A DNA stretch of 7,470 bases from Bacteroidota bacterium. Lineage in GTDB: Bacteria; Bacteroidota; Bacteroidia; JAADEI01. Within the stretch, counting starts at the first letter, position 1. Every line of letters starts with the position of its first letter. The translations under genes were made by a program, and so were the position numbers. Of the stretch, positions 1 through 5,720 are shown piece by piece. The notes under the pieces are model-generated. The model searched no databases, was not told the DNA's origin, and was given only the letters and a program-made list of their open reading frames with translations. The stretch is from NCBI GenBank assembly GCA_024280615.1, contig JAJRPU010000003.1:1-7470 (forward strand), given 5' to 3'.

Positions 1-24
1 CATACTGGTATACAGTTAGTTTGT

Positions 25-36
25 CCTAAATTTAGG
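25..36. repeat. 12-bp perfect DNA palindrome (CCTAAATTTAGG)
   Basis: The sequence CCTAAATTTAGG equals its own reverse complement. It has no loop, so it is better suited to binding a dimeric protein than to forming an RNA hairpin. It lies about 35 bases downstream of the -7 element of the proposed leftward promoter, inside what would be the transcript leader of a gene beyond the left edge. An operator role is inference. Confidence 0.4.
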
Positions 37-72
37 GTCTGCTTTTCATTTATGCAGAATTACCCTGTGTTA

Positions 73-107
73 CAAAGGTAGATAAAAATTTTTTATCAGT
101 GTCAAAA
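73..107 (-). promoter_or_regulatory. Likely Bacteroidota-type promoter for a leftward gene outside the window
   Basis: On the minus strand, bases 80-73 read TACCTTTG, an exact match to the Bacteroidota -7 consensus TAnnTTTG. Bases 107-103 read TTTTG, matching the -33 TTG/TTTG element, with a 22-base spacer. The expected start point is near base 68-69. Transcription would run left, off the window edge, where the first three plus-strand bases (cat) could be a minus-strand ATG. The consensus is established for the phylum; its use here is inferred from sequence alone. Confidence 0.5.
81..97. repeat. 17-base AT-rich palindrome in the promoter spacer
   Basis: The sequence has 7-bp perfect arms (GATAAAA and TTTTATC) around ATT, or 8-bp arms around a single T. 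It sits entirely between the proposed -33 and -7 elements of the leftward promoter, a common location for repressor or activator binding sites. The sequence shows the symmetry; binding is inference, and AT-rich palindromes arise by chance fairly easily. Confidence 0.4.
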
Positions 108-200
108 TTACAAAAAAAATTTCATAACGCAAAATGCCCCTATTTTTACTGAAAAACGTTGATATTGCTGGATTTTCTACTTGCCATATTGCGTAACTTA

Positions 201-220
201 GGTAAAACACATTTTTTACC
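201..220 (-). terminator. Short hairpin just after the gpsA stop codon (possible weak terminator or 3' end stabiliser)
   Basis: Seven-bp perfect arms GGTAAAA and TTTTACC surround a six-base loop, beginning three bases past the gpsA stop codon. In the minus-strand transcript no U-run follows the stem, so it is not a canonical intrinsic terminator. Its position at the end of a six-gene unit makes a role in transcript ending or RNA stability plausible. An eight-base U-run does occur about 80 bases further on (plus bases 113-120), but without a clear stem before it. Confidence 0.35.
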
Positions 221-223
221 ATA

Positions 224-1231
224 TCAAACACTTTCCAATTGTCTGACTAACAAACTAAATTCCACGAGAGGGTTCACGTGACGGACGAGAATATTGTAGA
301 TAGCGTTTAGTAAGGGCATTTTGTTAAGTAAATTGTTATTGATAGCCTTTTTATACACTCCTTCAATTGCAAATACTCCCTCTGGAATCATACCAAGTTC
401 TGTGATGGCAGTTCTGGGAAGGTAGCCCCTGCCTATCATCACTCCAAATGTTCTGTTTCGACTGTGTTGTGAATATGCTGTTACGAGCAGGTCGCCTAAA
501 TATGCCGATTCAAGTATGTTTCTGTTGGCTGGTGCCACTACAGACAGGAACTGTTGCATTTCCTGCATTGCTTGGGAAACGAGTATTGCCACGAGGTTGT
601 CGCCCAGTGCAAGCCCATTGGCTATACCAGCCCCTATCGCATAGACATTCTTAAGAACCCCTGCCCATTCCACGCCATACGGGTCGTTGTTTTTGAATAT
701 GTGGAACCACGAAGTTGAGAAGACCTCCTTCCAGAAATCAATCTGACTAGCTGATTCGCTTGCCATAGTCAGGAAAGATTGCTTCCTCATTGCCACTTCT
801 TCAGCATGTGTCGGTCCACCAAAGACAGTGAGCAACCCACTGTGATAGCCCTGTTCTTTAAGGAATGAAGCAGGTGGCAACTGACCTTTCACAAGCCCTT
901 TTATCGCTGAGGCAACAGACCCCTTGAAGTTCTCTTTTATCTCAACGAGTATATCATGGACGAATGCTGCGGGAACCACTACTACTATAGCCTTTGAATG
1001 GGAAAGGACCCTGTTCAGGTCTGTGGAAACATGTAAGTTGCTGATGGAAAGTTCTAACCAAGATAGATAATCTGGATTGTGCCCTTTCTCTTTAATTATA
1101 TGTGCTTGCTCCGGTCTCCTGACCCACCACCATAACCGATGTCCATTGTGGAGAACCAAATAAGCCAGTGCCGTAGCCCACGAACCCCCGCCTATAATAC
1201 CTATATCATACATACTCTTGCTGTCGGACAT
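224..1231 (-). CDS. gpsA: NAD(P)H-dependent glycerol-3-phosphate dehydrogenase
   Basis: GpsA reduces dihydroxyacetone phosphate to sn-glycerol-3-phosphate with NAD(P)H in the cytoplasm, providing the backbone for phospholipids. The protein is 335 residues, the usual family length. The N-terminal Rossmann domain opens with the nucleotide loop GGGSWATAL (14-22). Lys111 sits in SAIKGL, the substrate-site segment is GGPTHAEEVA (138-147), and the conserved catalytic lysine is Lys194 in GVLKNVYAI. The C-terminal helical domain carries LGDLLVT (246-251) and SRNRTFG (257-263), whose Arg and Asn bind substrate phosphate in studied homologues. The GPTHAEEVA form is usual in Bacteroidota. It is the last gene of the six-gene unit. 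The first ATG gives a 26-base overlap with the M20 gene. Met7 (ATG at 1213-1211) gives an 8-base overlap, a more typical N-terminus (MYDIGIIGGG), and an AAGAG just upstream, so I think Met7 is the likelier start. Confidence 0.96.
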   Translation of the reverse strand: MSDSKSMYDIGIIGGGSWATALAYLVLHNGHRLWWWVRRPEQAHIIKEKGHNPDYLSWLELSISNLHVSTDLNRVLSHSKAIVVVVPAAFVHDILVEIKENFKGSVASAIKGLVKGQLPPASFLKEQGYHSGLLTVFGGPTHAEEVAMRKQSFLTMASESASQIDFWKEVFSTSWFHIFKNNDPYGVEWAGVLKNVYAIGAGIANGLALGDNLVAILVSQAMQEMQQFLSVVAPANRNILESAYLGDLLVTAYSQHSRNRTFGVMIGRGYLPRTAITELGMIPEGVFAIEGVYKKAINNNLLNKMPLLNAIYNILVRHVNPLVEFSLLVRQLESV

Positions 1232-2294
1232 ATTTAATAACTTTTTCTAATTCTTTTTGTGACCCGATGAGTTTTTCAAGCCCTTCTTGAAGCCTAAAAA
1301 TTCCATCAAGGTTAATGTGTTCATCATCTGAATGAGCCACAGAGAGGTCTCCTGCTCCCACAACGATAGCCCAACCGCCCCTTTCTATAATGTTTACTGC
1401 ATCTGTCCAACTGGGATAGAGCAATGGGTTTGTTGGCAAGCCTGCCCCAGCCCAGTTTTCAAGAAACCAATTCCAACGTTGGTCCCTAGGGATACTTACG
1501 GGGTCAGCACTTTCCTTGAGTTTTAATTCTCCGCCTATTTCTACAACTCTGTTTCGTAAAATATCATAAATTTCTGAAGCGGTTTCTTCAGGAAAAACTC
1601 TTATGTCCAATCCAATGACTATGTTACTGGGAATTGAAAGCATCTCACTGCCTGCAAAAACTTTATATACCGTTGTTCTGTGCAGTCCATATCCATTTTG
1701 TTCGGGAAACATTGTGTTTAAGCCATTGAGAAATTCCATCATTGAAGCAAAAGCCGAATTGTCGTGATTCAATGAACCATGTCCCCCTTTGCCATGAAAT
1801 ATGACTTCTGCTTCCACTGCCCCAACGTGCGTAATAACTGGTTGCAACCCAGTCGGCTCTAACACTACATAAACCTGTTCTGGGTCAATAGGCATTTGTT
1901 CTGAACCACTGCCCCCAACTTCTTCATCGCAGACAAAAATCACATTTACAGGCTCGGAAGTGTTTTTAATAGCGTGTAGTAAAGCGGCTAATTGTCCCTT
2001 GACGTCAACGGAACCTCTGCCATAAACCTTGCCATCTTTGAAAGTAGCCTTGTATTCCTTGGCAGGGACCGTATCGTAATGCACAACGATTGTTAGAGGC
2101 GAGGTTCCACGGCTGGCAACAATGTTCCAATATCTTCCTTCTGGTGTCAGATATTTGTTCCGTTCAACTTCTTGGATTTGGACTGTGAACCCGCAGGTCT
2201 CAAGCCATTTAACAAGGAACGGTATTAGACGCCATTCCTGACCTGTTGGAGTGGGTGTGTTAATCAGGTGTTCAAGGGTGCGTTTGATGTCCAC
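1206..2294 (-). CDS. M20-family zinc deacylase/peptidase (ArgE/DapE/ACY1-like)
   Basis: This 362-residue protein belongs to the M20 group of two-zinc enzymes, which cleave acyl-amino acids or small peptides. The metal-site residues are all visible: His72 and Asp74 in HYDTVP, bridging Asp97 in GRGSVDVKG, general base Glu124 and ligand Glu125 in CDEEVGGSGSE, Glu146 in VVLEPTG, and His321 in AHSDDEH. The inserted dimerisation domain (about 155-265) has the expected Gly-His in GKGGHGS (His172). There is no signal peptide, so it should be cytoplasmic. The start is GTG (2294-2292), with a purine-rich GGGGGA directly before it that may act as ribosome binding site. It lies nine bases after the DUF6438 stop and overlaps gpsA. 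No arginine, lysine or diaminopimelate gene is nearby, so the substrate (acetylornithine, succinyl-DAP, acetyl-lysine or a dipeptide) cannot be chosen. Confidence 0.9.
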   Translation of the reverse strand: MDIKRTLEHLINTPTPTGQEWRLIPFLVKWLETCGFTVQIQEVERNKYLTPEGRYWNIVASRGTSPLTIVVHYDTVPAKEYKATFKDGKVYGRGSVDVKGQLAALLHAIKNTSEPVNVIFVCDEEVGGSGSEQMPIDPEQVYVVLEPTGLQPVITHVGAVEAEVIFHGKGGHGSLNHDNSAFASMMEFLNGLNTMFPEQNGYGLHRTTVYKVFAGSEMLSIPSNIVIGLDIRVFPEETASEIYDILRNRVVEIGGELKLKESADPVSIPRDQRWNWFLENWAGAGLPTNPLLYPSWTDAVNIIERGGWAIVVGAGDLSVAHSDDEHINLDGIFRLQEGLEKLIGSQKELEKVIKYVRQQEYV

Positions 2295-2303
2295 TTTCCC
2301 CCG

Positions 2304-3020
2304 TTATTTATCTCCTTTGCGAGGGACGTCCGCCCGTTCAACTTTGAATTGTGGTGGATTGAATTTTCCTTGGTCAGTGGGTTCGTATTTGACTTCTTTT
2401 AACAGGATATGTTCAACTTCTCTAATGGCTTTCTGTAGTATAGCGAGTTCTTCAGGTGGTTGCCCAACAAAGTATATATATACCGCTTTATAATATTCCT
2501 CCAATGGATATGCGACAAGAGTTGCTGGAATGTCTGTAACGTTTGAAACGTATTGGTCTTGTAGCTTTTCCCAAGGAACTTCCTTTAGCAATTCATGTAT
2601 TAGTTTGAGTTTTTCTTCTGTAATTTCCCCCACACCTAGTCCTTCAAAGTCCACATTTCGCTTGCCTTCAAATAAAACTTTTCCCTCGGGATAAATCCAA
2701 GCCTTATAAACAGGGCAGAACCCATAACATGGTCGTTTCTCAATATAGAAAAGAATTCTGTCTCCTTCTGTAACAGGGACTTTTTTAACGTTAAATCTGG
2801 GTTCATATTTCACTTCTTCGCGCTTTTTCTCTTCTTGTTTGTTATTGGGTTCCTGTTTGGGTTCTGGCTGTTGGGTTTGCTTTTTTTCTTTAGTAGTTTG
2901 TGTTGTTTGCGTAGTTTGTGTTTCTGTTTGTTCCTTTTCTTTCTTTTTACATTTTAGGTCACTGCTCACAAGGAACAATCCTGCAATGAAAATAGCCAGA
3001 ATGGTTCTAATTGTATTCAT
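2304..3020 (-). CDS. Exported or membrane-anchored DUF6438 domain protein
   Basis: The 238-residue protein starts with a short basic end and a hydrophobic stretch (6-18), consistent with a signal peptide or anchor. Cys24 follows, but Asp-Leu-Lys precedes it, a poor lipobox. Residues 25-70 form a hydrophilic Lys/Gln/Thr/Glu/Pro linker with three QTT units (35-43). The globular part (about 86-207) resembles DUF6438 of Bacteroidota: RPCYGFCPVY with Cys98 and Cys102, a strand-turn YPEGKVLFEG, and a conserved TDIPAT (162-167). The family function is unknown to me; the two cysteines could form a disulfide in the periplasm. The hexapeptide EVKYEP occurs just before (69-74) and just after (209-214) this domain. 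The ATG is one base beyond the yidC stop, with the purine-rich end of yidC (AGAAGA) as probable ribosome binding site, so translation is probably coupled to yidC. Confidence 0.85.
   Translation of the reverse strand: MNTIRTILAIFIAGLFLVSSDLKCKKKEKEQTETQTTQTTQTTKEKKQTQQPEPKQEPNNKQEEKKREEVKYEPRFNVKKVPVTEGDRILFYIEKRPCYGFCPVYKAWIYPEGKVLFEGKRNVDFEGLGVGEITEEKLKLIHELLKEVPWEKLQDQYVSNVTDIPATLVAYPLEEYYKAVYIYFVGQPPEELAILQKAIREVEHILLKEVKYEPTDQGKFNPPQFKVERADVPRKGDK
2378..2398 (-). repeat. Direct repeat copy A (21 bp, 19 of 21 identical to copy B)
   Basis: This segment matches bases 2798-2818 at 19 of 21 positions in the same orientation and reading frame, 420 bp (140 codons) apart. It encodes EVKYEP at residues 209-214 of the DUF6438 protein, immediately after the globular domain. 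Confidence 0.6.
2798..2818 (-). repeat. Direct repeat copy B (21 bp, 19 of 21 identical to copy A)
   Basis: This is the partner of bases 2378-2398. It encodes EVKYEP at residues 69-74 of the DUF6438 protein, just between the low-complexity linker and the globular domain. The domain is therefore bracketed by near-identical short sequences. Confidence 0.6.
2892..2918 (-). repeat. Three tandem 9-bp units encoding Gln-Thr-Thr
   Basis: On the coding strand the units read CAAACTACG, CAAACAACA and CAAACTACT, giving QTTQTTQTT (residues 35-43 of the DUF6438 protein). The related codons CAG ACA GAA ACA come just before. Unit length is a multiple of three, so gain or loss of a unit would change linker length without breaking the frame. 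The surrounding 120 bases (about 2827-2948) contain only four A on the plus strand, a strong local strand bias explained by the Lys/Gln/Thr/Glu/Pro coding content. Confidence 0.6.
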
Positions 3021-3021
3021 G

Positions 3022-4851
3022 TCATCTTCTTTTTCTGCGTTTTTTAGCCTCTTTTTGCATTTGTCTCATTTTCTCAAGTCGTGCTTCAAAGATACTCTTT
3101 TTTCCTTTTCTGGAACGTTTTCGCTGCTCAATTTCTTTCCTTATTTTTTCTTCGTCAACAAAAAATTTCTTTATTAGCCATGCTTGAAAGAGGCTCAACA
3201 GGTTATATAGCAAGTAGTAGAACGTAAGTGCCGCAGGCATATTATTAAAGAATCCTAATAACAGGATGGGCATTAGATACTGCATCCATTTAGTTGCTGG
3301 ATTGGTCTGTGTGGTTGGTGTCTGGCTGAACACTTTTGTATAGAGCACGCTGGAAATAGCCATTAGAAGGGCAAGCAGGCTGACATGGTCGCCATAAAAT
3401 GGGATTTTAAAGGGAAGGGTCGCGATGACGTCATAGGAAGAGAAATCTTTAATCCACAGGAATCCCTTTTGTCTCAGGTCAATAGACGAGATAACGAAGT
3501 TATACATAGCGATGAGTATGGGTAGTTGCAGAAGCATTGGCAAGCATCCTCCAAAGGGATTAACTCCTGTTTGTTGGTATAGTTTTAATTGTTCCATACT
3601 GAGTTTCTGCGGGTCATCCTTATATTTCTTTGTGAGGGCTTCCAGTTCGGGCTTCAAAACATTGAGTTTAGCCATTGCCACATAGGACTTATAAGTTAGT
3701 GGCGAAACCAATAATTTGATTAACAACGTGAGCAAGACAAGGGCTATAACAACATTTCCTGTAATAGACACAAAAAATTCAAATGCAGGAATAATAATGA
3801 ATTTGTTTATCCATCGGAAAATAGCCCAACCGAGAGGGATAACTTCCTCCAGACCAATTCCCAAACTCTTAAGTGTTTTATAGTCGTTTGGTCCGAAATA
3901 AAAGTAGAAGTGTTTTTCTACCTGTGGTGCTTGGTCAATGGGCACAGTCAGATTAGCAGAGGCATATTTAAGGAAGATAGTGTCTTGGTCATTTGTCGGA
4001 CCAATGCTTAGCCTTCCAGAGGTGAAGCCCTCTTCAGAGACCAATACTGAGGTGAAGAACTGTTGTTTGAAAGCGACCCATTCAATGGTTAGGGTTATTT
4101 CTTCTTTTTCTGGCTCATTGCCGGTTATGTAGTCCACTTCCTCATCGTCATATAGCCTGTAATACAGTTCTGTGTATCGTTTTTCAAGGTCAGAGTTTTT
4201 TTCTTGACGTTTGATGAGTGCTTCCCAGACAGTGTTTATGTATGCCGATGGTGGTATTTCAGCGGGATTCACGTTGACCCATACGGCTTTATAATGTAGA
4301 ACATAAGGCTGTTTGGAATCAAACCAGTAGATATGCTGATAGGCTGCTTTACTATCCAGTGGTAACGTGAAAATAAACAGACTATCCTTTTGTTCAAAGA
4401 AGAAATTATGTTCAATTGTTTTAATTAACCTGCCGCCATAATCAAACTCAACGGATAGTGCAGAAGCCTTATCGGTCAATAGTTCCACTGTGTCGCCCCA
4501 TGCAGTCTTATAATTTTTGAGAAGTATTCTCGCAGGGCGTCCCCCTTTACTGCTAAACTCAACAATTAGTTCCTGATTGGAAAACCTATATCTTGTCTCT
4601 TTTATTGGTTCCTCAAGTATTGCGAGTGTCTGCTCTGTGGTGGTTGCTGTATCAATATGGGTTTGCTGTGTGGGTGCTTGAGTGGAATGCTTGTTAGAAG
4701 CCGTGGTGTCTGTTTGAGTCTGCTGGATAGTGTCAGTGTATTGAACTGTTTGTTGCGGCACTTGAGACCCCACAAACCATAGGTATAGAAAGGTCAGTGC
4801 TGAAATGACCACTAAGGCGATAGCCATCCGTTTAATGTCCTGCTGTTCCAT
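3022..4851 (-). CDS. yidC: Membrane protein insertase YidC (Oxa1/Alb3 family)
   Basis: YidC inserts and folds inner-membrane proteins, alone or with SecYEG. The 609 residues follow the long Gram-negative layout. The first membrane helix is at about 9-28. A Thr/Gln-rich linker (31-75) follows, then the periplasmic beta-domain (about 85-335, with SSKGGRPARILLKNY near its start). The conserved 60KD_IMP core follows, with membrane helices near 350-383, 433-456, 486-505 and 522-560. Core motifs are LIKLLVSPLTYKSY (377-390), the NPFGGCLPMLLQLPILIAMY segment (431-450) and FNNMPAALTFYYLLYN (535-550). Lys379 occupies the place of the groove arginine of E. coli YidC (Arg366), keeping the positive charge. 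The basic tail (561-609, ending KKRRKRR) probably contacts ribosomes. It starts 17 bases after the LEA lipoprotein stop, in a gap with a TAGTTTTG box, and ends one base before the DUF6438 gene. No clear Shine-Dalgarno sequence precedes the ATG. Confidence 0.97.
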   Translation of the reverse strand: MEQQDIKRMAIALVVISALTFLYLWFVGSQVPQQTVQYTDTIQQTQTDTTASNKHSTQAPTQQTHIDTATTTEQTLAILEEPIKETRYRFSNQELIVEFSSKGGRPARILLKNYKTAWGDTVELLTDKASALSVEFDYGGRLIKTIEHNFFFEQKDSLFIFTLPLDSKAAYQHIYWFDSKQPYVLHYKAVWVNVNPAEIPPSAYINTVWEALIKRQEKNSDLEKRYTELYYRLYDDEEVDYITGNEPEKEEITLTIEWVAFKQQFFTSVLVSEEGFTSGRLSIGPTNDQDTIFLKYASANLTVPIDQAPQVEKHFYFYFGPNDYKTLKSLGIGLEEVIPLGWAIFRWINKFIIIPAFEFFVSITGNVVIALVLLTLLIKLLVSPLTYKSYVAMAKLNVLKPELEALTKKYKDDPQKLSMEQLKLYQQTGVNPFGGCLPMLLQLPILIAMYNFVISSIDLRQKGFLWIKDFSSYDVIATLPFKIPFYGDHVSLLALLMAISSVLYTKVFSQTPTTQTNPATKWMQYLMPILLLGFFNNMPAALTFYYLLYNLLSLFQAWLIKKFFVDEEKIRKEIEQRKRSRKGKKSIFEARLEKMRQMQKEAKKRRKRR

Positions 4852-4855
4852 AATG

Positions 4856-4863
4856 CAAAACTA
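4856..4863 (-). promoter_or_regulatory. TAnnTTTG (-7-like) box directly before yidC
   Basis: In the 17-base gap before yidC the minus strand reads TAGTTTTG, followed by CATT and the yidC ATG. It fits the Bacteroidota -7 consensus exactly, but I find no TTG at the expected -33 distance. If used, the transcript would begin at or within a base or two of the ATG, giving a leaderless or nearly leaderless yidC mRNA from inside the operon. Chance occurrence in AT-rich DNA is possible. Confidence 0.3.
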
Positions 4864-4868
4864 TTAAA

Positions 4869-5720
4869 CTATCTCAGTCTGATGTTCCCTTCGTCGGAAA
4901 ATGGGAATTTGAGAGTTCCTGAATATCCAGCAAAATCAGGCACTTCAACAATAAAAGTTCCTGTGAAGACATACCTCAATTGTCGCTGGTTGATCAGGGC
5001 AAGGGCTGCTTCCCCCAGTTCCCCAAGGTCAATGTCCAGTTCCACTGGAATCTCTTCTGTTTCATCAGGTGACACTTCAATATTTGTTCTTACAAACACT
5101 TCAACAGGCATTAAATAGCCAATTTGAAAAGCGTATTTCAACCGTTTGATTACGAAAGTGAACGTGTTTGTATTGGTTATTTTAAGGGTTGTTCTTAATC
5201 GGATGTTTTGTATAGTTGCTGAGATGACTTGAATATTTCCAACGTTTACTTTGGGAGTTTTAAGTAGGGGCAATCTTCCAGAGTGTGAGTATGGGAACGA
5301 TAACTCTCCAATTTTCTCCACTAACACTTTGACTGTTCCCTCAAGGTCATAAGAGAAAGAATCCCTGCTCTCAAGGTTGCGAATGACTTTATATATGCTC
5401 TTCCAAGGCACTGCGAAAGGAACTTGGATTAGGGCTGCTGTGTCAGGACGAACCCTGACCTTCTCCAACTTGCCTTCAGTTACTTTAACTCCATCGGCAA
5501 TGAATTGGTAAGTCAATTCCGGAATTTTAAGGGATAGTTGTGCGGGGTTAGAGACTTTGTAATACGCCCTGAAGTGAATGTTATCCACATTAACGCTGTC
5601 AAGTTTTATCTTATAGAATTTTACAGTGGGTTGTGCTTTTTGAAATATGGATTGAAAAATTTGGCATCCTCCCAATAGGCTCACCCCCATTATGATTATC
5701 GCTAAACCTTTCTTACCCAT
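4869..5720 (-). CDS. Lipoprotein with two LEA-14/WHy-type domains
   Basis: The 283-residue protein has a clear lipoprotein signal: basic MGKK, a hydrophobic core, and lipobox LGGC with Cys19 as the lipidation site. The rest is beta-rich and splits into two similar halves, about 33-148 and 157-275, each resembling the LEA type 2/WHy fold. Matching landmarks are YKVSNPAQLSLKIPELTYQF (54-73) against LKITNTNTFTFVIKRLKYAF (179-198), and YDLEGTVKV (124-132) against YVFTGTFIVEV (250-260), each half closing with a Phe-Pro strand (SFPYS; KFPFS). Related bacterial proteins sit in the periplasm or on the outer membrane; their biochemical role is poorly known, and a link to stress or lipid handling would be inference. 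Its ATG overlaps the cupin stop by eight bases, and it precedes yidC by 17 bases, so it is probably co-expressed with both. Confidence 0.85.
   Translation of the reverse strand: MGKKGLAIIIMGVSLLGGCQIFQSIFQKAQPTVKFYKIKLDSVNVDNIHFRAYYKVSNPAQLSLKIPELTYQFIADGVKVTEGKLEKVRVRPDTAALIQVPFAVPWKSIYKVIRNLESRDSFSYDLEGTVKVLVEKIGELSFPYSHSGRLPLLKTPKVNVGNIQVISATIQNIRLRTTLKITNTNTFTFVIKRLKYAFQIGYLMPVEVFVRTNIEVSPDETEEIPVELDIDLGELGEAALALINQRQLRYVFTGTFIVEVPDFAGYSGTLKFPFSDEGNIRLR

Noticed and set aside
1..16. ATG at bases 3-1 on the minus strand with a small ACTG...CAGT dyad before it
   Set aside because: It could be the start of the left-hand gene, but with no following codons visible it cannot be called as a gene.
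32..49. Five-codon mini-ORF (MKSRP) on the minus strand in the presumed leader
   Set aside because: It is too short to support, has no attenuator-like repeated codons, and no clear ribosome site.
127..194. Inverted repeat ACGCAA (127-132) and TTGCGT (189-194)
   Set aside because: Only six bases over a 56-base gap, expected by chance at this length.
448..654. Plus-strand open frame inside gpsA
   Set aside because: It lies wholly opposite conserved GpsA codons, with no recognisable domain and no ribosome site.
1206..1231. Possible frameshift or fusion between the M20 gene and gpsA
   Set aside because: Both proteins are full length with complete motifs. The overlap is ordinary operon packing and shrinks to eight bases if gpsA starts at Met7.
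2839..3177. Plus-strand open frame of 112 codons, rich in Phe, Ser, Cys and Val
   Set aside because: It is the complement of the Lys/Gln/Thr/Arg-rich ends of the DUF6438 and yidC genes; the composition is explained by the coding strand opposite and no domain is recognisable.
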